From assembly GCA_015064805.1 (NCBI GenBank), contig SVRN01000005.1:16625-80624 (forward strand): a DNA stretch of 64,000 bases, given 5' to 3'. The DNA is from Oscillospiraceae bacterium (lineage in GTDB: Bacteria > Bacillota > Clostridia > Oscillospirales > CAG-272). The translations under genes were made by a program, and so were the position numbers. Below are positions 39,200 to 48,975 of this stretch, piece after piece (the stretch's first letter is position 1; every line of letters starts with the position of its first letter). Below the pieces are notes generated by a model. It did not search any database, had not been told where the DNA came from, and was given only the letters and a program-made list of their open reading frames with translations.

Positions 39200-39735
39200 C
39201 TCTCTCACGTCTTCTCCTACAGACGCGCGTACAGCTGCGCGCCGCGCTGTATAGCATGGATGTTCATTCTTTCTCGTTCAAGAAAGAACGAACCAAGAAA
39301 GTGAACTTAAGGGCCTAATGCCCTTAAGAAACCCGCAAAGCTTTTCTCTTTGGCATATCTGCCGCTCGTGGTAGCTATATGGCGAGCGATTCTTTCCGTA
39401 GGGCGGGAGCCTTGCGGTCGCGCCTTGGCCCTCTGCTCGCAGAGCAGAGATATGCTCGCGTCCAGCGAGCAAGCAATGCTCGTGTGTCTCGGCGTAAGCC
39501 GAGATGTGAAGAGCGGCAATGCCAAGGGAGTTCCAAGAGGGAACGTCTTGGCGCGCAATGTTTGCGCCCGCGCCCCGTGCGATGTTCGCGACCGCGAACA
39601 AGCAAACTTGCGATTTCGGCTTGCCGAAATCTGACTTCTTGGTTACTTCTTGGGACGCGCCAAGAAGTAACATCAAAAACGGCACACCGAGCGCGCGAAG
39701 CTGGGCGAGGCCGTAGAAGCAGTCGCAAAAACACA
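39200..39735 (+). repeat. Element E with two nested inserts (purM-purN gap)
   Basis: After the GACGCGCGTACAGC end come a GTTCATTCTTTCT hairpin, CTTAAGGGC-CTAAT-GCCCTTAAG (39306-39328) and the CTGCCGCTCGTGG marker. A hairpin-rich insert (39402-39512) is shared in inverted form with 8424-8535. CCAAGA-GGGAACG-TCTTGG and a CGCGCAATGTTTGCGCC insert (39549-39640) follow, then a GTTACTTCTTGGG hairpin. Confidence 0.82.
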
Positions 39736-39756
39736 GCGAAAACACAAACATTCCGG

Positions 39757-39900
39757 CAGAGCGAGTGGGAAGGGGCCCACGAGCTTGCGGCAGTACCTCT
39801 GCGTCAGCAGGTGAACAACCGGTTTTGCCATGAAAATTCCCCCATTGAAAGTTCTTGAAAGGGGTTTGGGGAAAACTTCTTTCAAGAAGTTTTTCCCAAC
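39757..39900 (-). repeat. Module M, inverted copy ahead of purN
   Basis: A shortened M body is followed by the hairpin GGGGAAAACTTC..GAAGTTTTTCCC (39866-39899). Here it lies 19 nt before a start codon instead of after a stop, so it could affect translation initiation at purN. Confidence 0.65.
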
Positions 39901-39918
39901 AAAAAAGGAGACAACACT

Positions 39919-40521
39919 ATGTCCACCCCGAAAAAAATCGCCGTCTTCGTTTCCGGTGGCGGCACCAACCTCCAAGCCCTCATCGACGCGCAAGAGTCGG
40001 GCATTCTTCACAGCGGCAAGATCGTCCTGGTCCTTGCCTCCAACCCCACAGCCTACGCGCTGGAGCGCGCCAAAAACCACGGCATCGCCACGGCGGTCGC
40101 ATGGAAGAAAGAGCTCGGCTCGCAGGAGGCATTTGAAGCGGCCATTGAGCGCGAGCTGGCAGCGCACAACATCGACCTGATCGTGCTGGCAGGCTTTATG
40201 AACATTCTGTCGGCCGCCTTCACGTCCAAGTGGCCCGAGCGCATCATCAACGTCCACCCTGCCCTTATTCCTTCCTTCTGCGGCAAGGGCATGTACGGTC
40301 TTGCCCCCCATATCGCCGCTTTGGAGATGGGCGTCAAGGTCACGGGCGCGACGGTGCATTTCGTTAACGAGATCCCCGACGGCGGCAAGATCATTGCCCA
40401 AAAGGCCGTCTACATTGAAGAAGGCGACACCCCCGAGGTGCTGCAGCGCCGCGTGATGGAGCAGGCCGAGTGGATCATTCTCCCCCGCGCGGTCGAACAG
40501 GTCGCCGCAAGCATGGCGTAA
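39919..40521 (+). CDS. purN: Phosphoribosylglycinamide formyltransferase (folate-dependent)
   Basis: PurN formylates GAR using 10-formyl-THF, which Fhs in this window supplies. The 200 aa protein has VSGGGTNLQALID at residue 11, the catalytic NVHPALIPSF (Asn, His) and GATVHFVNEIPDGGKII with the active-site Asp. AAAAGGAGAC precedes the ATG. Confidence 0.96.
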   Translation: MSTPKKIAVFVSGGGTNLQALIDAQESGILHSGKIVLVLASNPTAYALERAKNHGIATAVAWKKELGSQEAFEAAIERELAAHNIDLIVLAGFMNILSAAFTSKWPERIINVHPALIPSFCGKGMYGLAPHIAALEMGVKVTGATVHFVNEIPDGGKIIAQKAVYIEEGDTPEVLQRRVMEQAEWIILPRAVEQVAASMA

Positions 40522-40539
40522 CGGGCACATGCCGTAGGG

Positions 40540-40658
40540 GAGGGGGGAACGGAGTCAATTTGCTCTGCAAATTGATGCCGAGCGATAGCGAGGAGAGCTT
40601 GCTCCCCCCCACAATAAAAAAGCACCACATAAACGGGAGGACCAAGGCCCTCCCCTAC
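40540..40658. repeat. Repeat remnants and a single REP (purN-purO gap)
   Basis: The 163 bp gap contains an insert with AATTTGC/GCAAATT arms, also found near 1050, 8300 and 53650. A minus-strand GTAG unit (40634-40658, arms GGGAGG and CCTCCC) follows. No E element is present, so the two genes are probably co-transcribed. Confidence 0.7.
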
Positions 40659-40684
40659 CACATAACGAACAAGGAGCATTTACC

Positions 40685-41401
40685 ATGAAAATTTCCACCA
40701 TCCAAGAAGAACTCAATTCTCTTGCCTACCACGGCCGCGGTATCATCATCGGCAAGTCAGCCGACGGCAAAAAGGCCGTCACCGCCTACTTTATCATGGG
40801 CCGCAGCGTCAACAGCCGCAACCGCGTGTTCGTTGCCGAGGGCGAGGCCATGAGAACCAAGGCGTTCGACGAGTCCAAGATGGTCGATCCCCATCTGATC
40901 ATCTACTACCCCGTCAGAGTTTTGGGCAACAAGACCATCGTCACCAACGGCGACCAAACCGACACCATCTACGACCTGATGGACAAGCAGATGACCTTCG
41001 AGCAGGCGCTGCGCACCCGCGAGTTTGAGGACGACAAGCCCAACTTCACCCCCAGAATTTCGGGTATCATCCGCCGCGAGCAGGACGGCATGAATTTCGC
41101 CATGTCCATTCTCAAGAGTGCCGAGGGCGACGACAGCTCCTGCGAGCGTTTCACTTATGCGTACTCCAATCCCCTTTGCGGCAGAGCGAAGTTCATTCAC
41201 ACCTACAACGGCGACGGCAATCCCCTGCCGAGCTTTGAGGGCGAGCCCAAGACGTTGGAGCTGCCGGATGTGGATATTGATGCTTTGACCGATTTGATTT
41301 GGACGAATCTGAATGAGGACAACAAGGTTTCTTTGTTCGTTCGTTACATTGACATCGCTACGGGCGAGACCGAGACGAGAATTGTAAATAAGAACGTATA
41401 A
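40685..41401 (+). CDS. purO: IMP cyclohydrolase, PurO type
   Basis: This 238 aa protein resembles the PurO family (PF07826), first known from archaea, which closes FAICAR to IMP and replaces the N-terminal half of PurH. Recognisable segments are the N-terminal YHGRGIIIGKSADGKKAVTA and the FIMGRSVNSRNR motif. The adjacent gene is the AICAR transformylase half as a separate protein, which strongly supports the assignment. A PurH cyclohydrolase domain is absent from both. Confidence 0.88.
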   Translation: MKISTIQEELNSLAYHGRGIIIGKSADGKKAVTAYFIMGRSVNSRNRVFVAEGEAMRTKAFDESKMVDPHLIIYYPVRVLGNKTIVTNGDQTDTIYDLMDKQMTFEQALRTREFEDDKPNFTPRISGIIRREQDGMNFAMSILKSAEGDDSSCERFTYAYSNPLCGRAKFIHTYNGDGNPLPSFEGEPKTLELPDVDIDALTDLIWTNLNEDNKVSLFVRYIDIATGETETRIVNKNV

Positions 41402-41407
41402 AGAAAA

Positions 41408-41800
41408 CTAAAGTTTCCACGACTTCTTCTTTTGACGATCATACTGCGCGACTGCGTCGCGCGCTGATCTGTTCCGCCTTTTATGTTCATTCTTTGTCAT
41501 CCGACAAAGAACGAACCAAGAAAGCGGACTTAAGGGCCTAATGCCCTTAAGAAACCCGCAAAACCTCTTGCTTTGGCATATCTGCCGCGCGTGGTGGCTA
41601 TGTGGCGAGAAATGCACTTAAAGGCCCTATGTCTTTCTCCTCTGTCCGCTTTGAAGAGCGGCACAGACAGGGGAGATCCAAGAGGGAACGTCTTGGTTCC
41701 CTTTCTTTCGCCATTTCTTTGTGGAACGACAAAGAAATGGCATCCATACCGGCACAGCGCGGCGCGAAGCTGTACGCGCGTCTGTAAGAGAAAGTATGAA
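41408..41800 (+). repeat. Element E, complete copy (purO-AICARFT gap)
   Basis: It contains the GACGATCATACTGCGCG outer end with an internal GCGCGAC/GTCGCGC stem, a GTTCATTCTTTGTC hairpin, CTTAAGGGC-CTAAT-GCCCTTAAG (41529-41551), CTGCCGCGCGTGGTGGC and CCAAGA-GGGAACG-TCTTGG. A GCCATTTCTTTGT hairpin and the GGCGCGAAGCTGTACGCGCG end follow. The two outer ends are of different classes. Confidence 0.85.
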
Positions 41801-41859
41801 AAACATTCAATTTTCCCCCACAGTACCTATGGTTAGAACGCGAGCATTCCCCTTTAGCC

Positions 41860-41935
41860 AACCAATATTTTTTGAATAAAGTTCTTGAAAAGGGTTTGGG
41901 AAAAACTTCTTTCAAGAAGCTTTTCCCAGGAAAAC
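41860..41935 (-). repeat. Module M hairpin, inverted copy ahead of the AICAR transformylase gene
   Basis: GGGAAAAACTTC and GAAGCTTTTCCC pair at about 41897-41928, 18-25 nt before the start codon. The arrangement is the same as upstream of purN. Confidence 0.65.
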
Positions 41936-41952
41936 ATAAGGAGACAAAAATC

Positions 41953-43137
41953 ATGAAAGAATTCGAACTGAAATACGGCTGTAACCCCAACCAGAAGCCT
42001 GCCAAGATCTTTATGGCAGACGGCGCTGATCTTCCCATTGAGATCCTCAACGGCCGCCCCGGCTTTATCAACTTCCTGGACGCCTTCAACTCCTGGCAGC
42101 TGGTCAAGGAACTCAAGGCCGCGCTGGGTCTTCCTGCGGTCACCTCGTTCAAGCACGTTTCTCCCACCTCGGCGGCCGTCGGTATTCCGCTGTCGGACAA
42201 GCTGAAGAAGGCCTGCTTCGTTGACGACATCGAGGGTCTGGACGACTCTCTCCTGGCCTGCGCTTACGCCCGCGCCCGCGGCACTGACCGTATGTGTTCG
42301 TTCGGCGACTGGGTCGCTCTGTCCGACGTCTGCGACGTGACCACCGCCCTCATGATCAAGCGCGAGGTTTCCGACGGTATCATCGCCCCCGGCTACGAGC
42401 CCGAGGCGCTCGAGATCCTCAAGTCCAAGCGCAAGGGCGGCTACAACATCGTCAAGATCGATCCCGATTACGTTCCCGCCGCCGTTGAGCACAAGGACGT
42501 GTTCGGCATCACCTTCGAGCAGGGCCGCAACAATTTCGAGATCAACCGCGAGCTGCTTTCCAATATCGTCACGGCCAACAAGGACATGCCCGAGAGCGCT
42601 GTCCGCGACCTGATCGTGGCGCTGATCACCTTGAAGTACACCCAGTCCAATTCCGTTTGCTACGCCGTTGACGGTCAGGCGATCGGCGTTGGTGCCGGTC
42701 AGCAGTCCCGCGTTCACTGCACGCGTCTCGCAGGCGGCAAGGCTGACACCTGGTTCCTGCGTCAGCACGACAAGGTGCTGAATCTGCCCTTCAAGGACAC
42801 CCTCGGCAGACCCGACCGCGACAACGTCATCGACGGCTACATCAACCAGAACGAAGAGGACGTCTGCGCTGACGGCAACTGGCAGAAGTATTTTACCGAG
42901 CAGCCCGCCGTCTTTACCCGCGAGGAGCAGAGAGCTTACCTTGACACCATCGACGGCGTTGCCCTGGGCTCCGACGCCTTCTTCCCCTTCAGCGATAACA
43001 TCGAGCGCGCCAAGAAGTCGGGCGTTAAGTATATCGCCGAGCCCGGCGGTTCCATCCGCGACGACCTCGTTATCGAATGCTGCGACAAGTACGGTATGGC
43101 TATGGCCTTCACCGGCATGAGATTGTTCCATCATTGA
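41953..43137 (+). CDS. Stand-alone phosphoribosylaminoimidazolecarboxamide (AICAR) formyltransferase
   Basis: This 394 aa protein corresponds to the C-terminal transformylase half of PurH and formylates AICAR with 10-formyl-THF. The catalytic Lys-His pair is in TSFKHVSPTSAAVG (K67, H68). IGVGAGQQSRVHC, SDAFFPF and the C-terminal FTGMRLFHH (as PurH ends) are conserved. No MGS/cyclohydrolase domain precedes it; the N-terminus starts directly at ELKYGCNPNQ. Together with purO this gives an archaeal-style split of PurH. AAGGAGAC precedes the ATG at 41953. Confidence 0.93.
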   Translation: MKEFELKYGCNPNQKPAKIFMADGADLPIEILNGRPGFINFLDAFNSWQLVKELKAALGLPAVTSFKHVSPTSAAVGIPLSDKLKKACFVDDIEGLDDSLLACAYARARGTDRMCSFGDWVALSDVCDVTTALMIKREVSDGIIAPGYEPEALEILKSKRKGGYNIVKIDPDYVPAAVEHKDVFGITFEQGRNNFEINRELLSNIVTANKDMPESAVRDLIVALITLKYTQSNSVCYAVDGQAIGVGAGQQSRVHCTRLAGGKADTWFLRQHDKVLNLPFKDTLGRPDRDNVIDGYINQNEEDVCADGNWQKYFTEQPAVFTREEQRAYLDTIDGVALGSDAFFPFSDNIERAKKSGVKYIAEPGGSIRDDLVIECCDKYGMAMAFTGMRLFHH

Positions 43138-43141
43138 TGCT

Positions 43142-43350
43142 AAGGGGCGCGTGTAGGGAAACTTTTTGAAAAAAGTTTCCCTACGACCCTTCAAAAACTT
43201 TCAAAGAAGAAATAGGAGCGTAGCCGGGACAGATTCTCCTAACCTTGTATGGGAAAGGACTTCGCTGTTCCAAAGGGATTTCGCCTGCGGCGAAATCGGC
43301 TACCGCAAGAAGTGGGGCCCCCACCCCAACTTCTCCGCAAAATTAGATTT
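43142..43350 (+). repeat. Module M (3-prime flank of the AICAR transformylase gene)
   Basis: The hairpin GTAGGGAAACTTTTT (43153-43183) begins 16 bp after the stop. The body contains a TTTCGCC..GGCGAAA palindrome insert (about 43280-43300), as in the copies near 1110 and 49115. Confidence 0.8.
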
Positions 43351-43360
43351 ACCCTTGAAA

Positions 43361-43385
43361 CGGGAGGACCAAGGCCCTCCCCTAC
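43361..43385 (-). repeat. Single REP
   Basis: Minus-strand GTAGGGGAGGGC unit with GGGAGG and CCTCCC arms. Its partner is missing; module M abuts it instead. Confidence 0.7.
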
Positions 43386-43945
43386 CAAGAAAGCAACACA
43401 TTTTTCTCCCCATATCTGCCGCGCGTGGTGGCAAGGCGGGGAGAGATAGGGGAAAACTAAATTTTCCACATCTTCTCCTACGGCCTCACCCTGCGCGGCA
43501 AGCCGCGCGCGTTCGGTAAAAGTCATTTTGCCCATTCTTTGCCTTGCCGCAAAGAATAGGCGAAGATATGGTGGGCTTTCGTGACAACGATACTTCTAAA
43601 ATTCAGTTTGCCCACCTCGAAGAATTTTGCAAAGCAAAATTCTTCCCATAGAACGCAAAATTTCATTCGGGGCCTAATGCCCTTAAGAAACCCGCAAAAC
43701 CTTTTGCTGTCTGCGTCTGCCGCTCGTGGTGGCTGCGTGGCGAGAAATGAACTTAAAGGCCCTATGTCTTTCTCCTCTATTGCCCTTGTAGAGCGGCAAT
43801 GCCAAGGGAGTTCCAAGAGGGAACGTCTTGGTTCCCTTTCTTTCGCCATTTCTTTGTGGAACGACAAAGAAATGGCATCCATACCGGCACAGCGCGGCGC
43901 GAAGCTGTACGCGCGTCCGGCTACGAAGTTGCTTCAACTTTAGAT
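43386..43945 (+). repeat. Element E, two partial copies joined, with insert (AICARFT-purD gap)
   Basis: A short marker block is followed by a new outer end (CTACGGCCTCACC). The GAAGAATTTTGC/GCAAAATTCTTC insert (43598-43657) has replaced one arm of the CTAAT hairpin (GGGGC-CTAAT-GCCCTTAAG). Then come the marker, CCAAGA-GGGAACG-TCTTGG, a GCCATTTCTTTGT hairpin and the closing end. Confidence 0.8.
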
Positions 43946-43979
43946 ATACACCCCAAAATCCCTCCGAAAGGAATACAAA

Positions 43980-45248
43980 ATGAACATCCTCGTCGTAGGC
44001 AGTGGCGGCCGTGAACACGCCATCATCAAAAAAATCAAACAAAACCCCACCGTAGACACCATCTACGCCCTCCCCGGCAACGGCGGCATCGCATCTGACG
44101 CAACGTGCGTCCCCATCGGTGCGACCGACATCGCAGGAATTGTGACCTTCGCCAAGGAAAACGCCATCGACTACGCCGTCGTCGCTCCCGACGATCCGCT
44201 CGTCCTCGGCTGTGTCGACGCGCTGAACGAGGTCGGCATCCCCTGCTTCGGCCCGCGCGCGAACGCGGCCATCATCGAGGGCAGTAAGGTGTTCTCCAAA
44301 AATCTGATGAAAAAATACGGTATTCCCACCGCAGCCTACGAGGTATTCTCGGACATGGAGGCGGCGCTGACTTACCTTGAAACCGCCCCCATTCCCACCG
44401 TCATCAAGGCGGACGGTCTGGCGCTGGGCAAGGGCGTCATCATCGCCATGACCCGCGACGAAGCCAAGGAGGCCGTCGTGTCCATGATGCAGGACAAAAA
44501 GTTCGGCAAGAGCGGTGACAATATCGTCATCGAAGAATTTTTGACCGGCCCCGAGGTGTCCGTTCTGGCCTTTACCGACGGTAAAACCGTCAAGCCCATG
44601 GTCTCGTCGATGGACCACAAGCGAATCGGCGAGGGCGACGTGGGCCTCAACACGGGCGGCATGGGCACCATCGCCCCCAACCCCTGCTACACCGAGGCTT
44701 TGGCCAAGGAGTGCATGGAGACCATTTTCATCCCCACGATCAACGCAATGAACGCCGAGGGCCGTCCCTTTACGGGCTGTCTCTACTTCGGCCTGATGAT
44801 GACCCCCAACGGCCCCAAGGTCATCGAATACAACTGCCGCTTCGGCGACCCCGAAACGCAGGTCGTCCTGCCGCTTCTGGAGAGCGACCTGCTCACCGTC
44901 ATGCAAGCGACCACCAACGGCACGCTCGCCGAAACGGAAGTAAAATTCTCAAGCGGTGCCGCCGCCTGCGTCATCATGGCCTCGGCAGGCTATCCCGAAG
45001 CCTATGAAAAGGGCAAGGAGATCACCATTCCCGCGCAGCTTTCCGACAGCGTCATCGTCGCAGGTGCCAAGCTGGACGGTGAGCGTCTTTTGACAAACGG
45101 CGGCCGCGTGCTGGGCGTGATCGGCACGGCTGACACGCTGAAGGGTGCGCTTGACCGTGCCTACGACAACGTCAGCCACATCCACTTTGAAGGTGCATAT
45201 TACCGCCGCGACATCGGTGCGCGCGCACTGGCGGCTATGGAGGAATAA
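43980..45248 (+). CDS. purD: Phosphoribosylamine-glycine ligase
   Basis: PurD ligates glycine to phosphoribosylamine with ATP. The 422 aa ATP-grasp protein starts with ILVVGSGGREHAI, has VIKADGLALGKGV at about residues 140-152, GLNTGGMGTIAP and VIEYNCRFGDPETQ. AAAGGAAT precedes the ATG. purL follows after 6 bp. Confidence 0.97.
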   Translation: MNILVVGSGGREHAIIKKIKQNPTVDTIYALPGNGGIASDATCVPIGATDIAGIVTFAKENAIDYAVVAPDDPLVLGCVDALNEVGIPCFGPRANAAIIEGSKVFSKNLMKKYGIPTAAYEVFSDMEAALTYLETAPIPTVIKADGLALGKGVIIAMTRDEAKEAVVSMMQDKKFGKSGDNIVIEEFLTGPEVSVLAFTDGKTVKPMVSSMDHKRIGEGDVGLNTGGMGTIAPNPCYTEALAKECMETIFIPTINAMNAEGRPFTGCLYFGLMMTPNGPKVIEYNCRFGDPETQVVLPLLESDLLTVMQATTNGTLAETEVKFSSGAAACVIMASAGYPEAYEKGKEITIPAQLSDSVIVAGAKLDGERLLTNGGRVLGVIGTADTLKGALDRAYDNVSHIHFEGAYYRRDIGARALAAMEE

Positions 45249-45254
45249 ATCGAC

Positions 45255-48200
45255 ATGGTATACAGAATATTTGTAGAAAAGAAAAAAGAACTGGCGCACG
45301 AGGCACACGCGCTGCTTTCCGACGCCCGCACGCTGCTCGGCATCACCGCGCTTGAGGACGTCCGTCTGTATAATCGCTACGACGCCGAGAACATCACGAG
45401 CGAGCTGTTCGACTACGCGTCGCGCACGGTATTTTCCGAGCCCCAGCTTGACCTGATCTCGGATGAGCTGACCGCCACCGACGCCGACGTCGTGTTTGCC
45501 GTTGAATATCTGCCCGGCCAGTTTGACCAGCGAGCAGACTCGGCCGCCCAGTGCATTCAGATCATCTCCCAGGGCGACCGCCCCACCATCCGCACCGCCC
45601 GCATCTACGCGCTGTACGGAAAACTGACCGAGGCAGAAGTAAATGAGATCAAGAAGTACGTCATCAACCCCGTCGAGTCGCGCGAGGCTACCATGGACAA
45701 GCCCGAGACGCTGGCGGTGGAATACGCCATCCCCGAGACGGTCAAGACGGTCGAAGGATTTATCGGCATGGACGAGGCGGCGCTCTCCGAGCTGCTCGAC
45801 ACCCTCGGTCTTGCCATGGACCTGGACGATCTGAAATTCCTGCAGAATTATTTTAAGGGCGAGGAAAAGAGAGATCCCACCATCACCGAAATTCGCGTGG
45901 TCGACACCTACTGGTCCGACCACTGCAGACATACCACCTTCTCGACGCACATCGACAACGTCAAGATCGACGATCCCGCCGTTGCCGCCGCTTACCGGCG
46001 GTATCTCGACGCCCGCGTTGAGGTCTACGGTGAGGAGAAGGCTGCAAAGCGCCCCCAGACGCTGATGGACATTGCGACCATCGCCGTCAAGACGCTCAAA
46101 AAGAGAGGCGAGCTGCCCGAGCTTGACGAGTCCGAGGAGATCAACGCCTGCTCCATTCACGTCACGGCGGAAATTAACGGCGAGGAGCAGGATTGGCTGC
46201 TCATGTTCAAGAACGAAACTCACAACCACCCCACCGAGATCGAACCCTTCGGCGGCGCGGCCACCTGTATCGGCGGTTGCATCCGCGACCCGCTGTCGGG
46301 TCGTGCTTACGTCCACCAGGCCATGCGTGTCACGGGTGCGGGTGACCCCACAAAGCCGTTGAACGAAACGCTTTCTGGCAAGCTGCCCCAGAGAAAGCTG
46401 TGCCAGACGGCCGCCGCGGGATATTCCTCCTACGGCAACCAGATCGGCCTTGCCACCGGTCACGTAGCCGAGATTTACCACGACGGCTACGTCGCCAAGA
46501 GACTGGAGTGCGGCGCGGTCGTTGCCGCAGCACCCGCGACCAACGTTCGCCGCGAGCGTCCCGCCCCCGGTGACGTGATCGTCCTTCTGGGCGGTCGCAC
46601 GGGCCGAGACGGCATCGGCGGTGCCACGGGTTCCTCCAAGAGCCACAACCTCAAGTCGCTGACCTCCATGGCCTCCGAGGTCCAGAAGGGTAACGCGCCC
46701 GAGGAAAGAAAGATCCAGAGATTGTTCCGCAATCCCGACGTCACCCGTCTGATCAAGCGCTGCAACGACTTCGGCGCGGGCGGTGTATCGGTTGCCATCG
46801 GCGAACTGGCCGACGGCTTGAAGATCGATCTGGATGCCGTTCGCAAGAAGTACGACGGTCTTGACGGCACCGAGCTTGCCATTTCCGAGTCGCAGGAGAG
46901 AATGGCCGTGGTCGTTGCGGCCGAGGACGCTGACAAGTTTATCGAATACGCCACCGCGGAAAACCTTGAGGCTTATCGCGTGGCGGTCGTCACCGAAGAA
47001 GCGCGCATGGTCATGAGCTGGAAGGGTCAGACCATTGCCGATCTGTCCCGCGAGTTCCTTAACACCAACGGTGCGAACAAACACACGACGGTCGAGGTTC
47101 AGGAAAAGGATCTGTCCGCGTTGAGCAAGCCGCTTTATACCTCGCTCCGCGAAATGGCGGGAGATCTCAAGACCGCCAGCCGCCGCGGCCTGGTCGAGAG
47201 ATTTGACGGCTCGATCGGCGCAGGCTCGGTGCTCATGCCCTTCGGCGGAAAAACACAGAGAACGCCCGCGCAGGCGATGGCAGCGCTGTTGCCCACCCTG
47301 CCCGGTCAGACCACCGACAGCGCCAGCGTCATGGCCTGGGGACTGGATCCCGATCACATGTGCATCGACACCTACACGGGTGCCCGTGCCGCCGTATATA
47401 ACTCGATGGCCAAGATCGTTGCCGCAGGCGCGGACTACAAGGACGCCTACCTGACGCTTCAGGAATTCTTTGAAAAGCTCCGTCAGGAGCCGACGCGCTG
47501 GGGCAAGCCCTTCGCGGCTCTGCTCGGCGCGATGGACGCACAGCTCGAGCTGAACGCGGCCGCCATCGGAGGCAAGGACTCCATGTCGGGCTCCTTCCTC
47601 GATCTGGACGTTCCCCCCACCCTGATCTCCTTTGCGATCGCCCCCATCAAGGCAGGCGACGTGATCTCCCCCGAGTTCAAGGAGGCAGGACATCCCGTTT
47701 ATCTGTTTGCTCCCGTCGATAACACGCCCGAATCCACCAAGGCGGCGTGGGAAAAGTTCCATTCCCTGTGCGCCGAGGGCAAGGTCAAGGCCGCATGGGC
47801 CGTTGAAAACGGACTTGCCGAGGCGGTCATGAAAATGTCGTTTGGTAACAATATCGGCTTTACGTCCTGCGGCACGGTCAAGGATCAATGGTACGCGGCC
47901 GGTCAGTACGATTTCATCGTCGCAGAGCTGATCGAGGAGGTCTCCATGCCCTGCACGCTCAAGATCGGACAGACGACCGCCGAGCCCGAGATCGTTCTGG
48001 ACGGCGAGCGCGCGACCATTGCCGAGCTGCTGTGCCTGAACGAGGGCAAGCTGGAGAGCGTTTATCCCACCACGGCACCCGCCAAGGAGAGCGCGCTGGG
48101 TCTGCCCGTCTTCTCCTACGAGGGCGGATCGACGGCCGCGCCTGCCATCAAGGTGGCACGTCCCAAGGTGCTCATTCCCGTTTTCCCCGGCACCAACTGC

Positions 48201-48956
48201 GAATACGACAGCGCTCGCGCGGTCGAGGCGGCAGGAGCCGAGGCGGATATTTTGGTCGTTCGCAACCTGACGGCCGACGACGTTGCCCGCAGCGTCGAGG
48301 CGGCGGCAGAGAAGATTAAAAAGAGCCAGATGATCTTCATCCCCGGTGGATTTTCGGGCGGTGACGAGCCGGACGGCTCTGCCAAGTTCATCACGGCCTT
48401 CTTCCGCAACCCTGCCATCAAGGAGGGCGTGACCGATCTTCTGGACAATCGCGACGGTCTGATGTGCGGTATCTGCAACGGCTTCCAGGCGCTGATCAAG
48501 CTGGGTCTTGTACCCTACGGCAAGATCATCGACACGGACGAAAATTGTCCGACGCTGACCTTCAACACGATTTCCCGCCACCAGTCCAAGCTGGTTCGCA
48601 CCCGTATTTGCACCAACAAGTCGCCCTGGCTGTCTCTTGCCAAGGTAGGAGATATCTATACCGTTCCGATCTCGCACGGTGAGGGTCGCTTCCTCGCCTC
48701 CGACGAGCTGATCGCCAAACTGGCAGAGAACGGTCAGATCGCAACGCAGTACGTCGATCTTGACGGCGCACCCACCATGGACACCGCCTTCAATCCCAAC
48801 GGCTCTATCTGCGCCATTGAGGGTATCACCTCGCCCGACGGCCGCGTCTTCGGTAAGATGGGTCACTCCGAGCGTATCGGCGCCGACCTGTATAAAAACG
48901 TCCCCGGCGAGTATGATATTCGTATGTTCGAGGCCGCGGTGAAGTATTTTAAGTAA
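45255..48956 (+). CDS. purL: Phosphoribosylformylglycinamidine synthase, single-chain
   Basis: PurL converts FGAR to FGAM with glutamine and ATP. The 1233 aa protein combines a PurS-like N-terminus, two synthetase halves (SDHCRHTTF near 217, NETHNHPTEIEPF near 318) and a C-terminal glutaminase. That domain starts near residue 970 (VLIPVFPGTNCEYDSARA), with the nucleophile in CGICNGFQAL and the histidine in SHGEGRF. Unlike PurF here, its glutaminase site looks complete. Length and layout fit the long form in Clostridia rather than the PurSQL split. Confidence 0.97.
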   Translation: MVYRIFVEKKKELAHEAHALLSDARTLLGITALEDVRLYNRYDAENITSELFDYASRTVFSEPQLDLISDELTATDADVVFAVEYLPGQFDQRADSAAQCIQIISQGDRPTIRTARIYALYGKLTEAEVNEIKKYVINPVESREATMDKPETLAVEYAIPETVKTVEGFIGMDEAALSELLDTLGLAMDLDDLKFLQNYFKGEEKRDPTITEIRVVDTYWSDHCRHTTFSTHIDNVKIDDPAVAAAYRRYLDARVEVYGEEKAAKRPQTLMDIATIAVKTLKKRGELPELDESEEINACSIHVTAEINGEEQDWLLMFKNETHNHPTEIEPFGGAATCIGGCIRDPLSGRAYVHQAMRVTGAGDPTKPLNETLSGKLPQRKLCQTAAAGYSSYGNQIGLATGHVAEIYHDGYVAKRLECGAVVAAAPATNVRRERPAPGDVIVLLGGRTGRDGIGGATGSSKSHNLKSLTSMASEVQKGNAPEERKIQRLFRNPDVTRLIKRCNDFGAGGVSVAIGELADGLKIDLDAVRKKYDGLDGTELAISESQERMAVVVAAEDADKFIEYATAENLEAYRVAVVTEEARMVMSWKGQTIADLSREFLNTNGANKHTTVEVQEKDLSALSKPLYTSLREMAGDLKTASRRGLVERFDGSIGAGSVLMPFGGKTQRTPAQAMAALLPTLPGQTTDSASVMAWGLDPDHMCIDTYTGARAAVYNSMAKIVAAGADYKDAYLTLQEFFEKLRQEPTRWGKPFAALLGAMDAQLELNAAAIGGKDSMSGSFLDLDVPPTLISFAIAPIKAGDVISPEFKEAGHPVYLFAPVDNTPESTKAAWEKFHSLCAEGKVKAAWAVENGLAEAVMKMSFGNNIGFTSCGTVKDQWYAAGQYDFIVAELIEEVSMPCTLKIGQTTAEPEIVLDGERATIAELLCLNEGKLESVYPTTAPAKESALGLPVFSYEGGSTAAPAIKVARPKVLIPVFPGTNCEYDSARAVEAAGAEADILVVRNLTADDVARSVEAAAEKIKKSQMIFIPGGFSGGDEPDGSAKFITAFFRNPAIKEGVTDLLDNRDGLMCGICNGFQALIKLGLVPYGKIIDTDENCPTLTFNTISRHQSKLVRTRICTNKSPWLSLAKVGDIYTVPISHGEGRFLASDELIAKLAENGQIATQYVDLDGAPTMDTAFNPNGSICAIEGITSPDGRVFGKMGHSERIGADLYKNVPGEYDIRMFEAAVKYFK

Positions 48957-48975
48957 GAACGAAGGTACGAGGGGA

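Noticed and set aside
39278-39858. ORFs giving peptides such as MPREFQEGTSW, MSFSSVRFEERH or ATSWRVPRSN in many gaps
   Set aside because: They are translations of element E in various frames and orientations; the same peptides recur wherever the DNA repeat does, and the frame breaks between copies.
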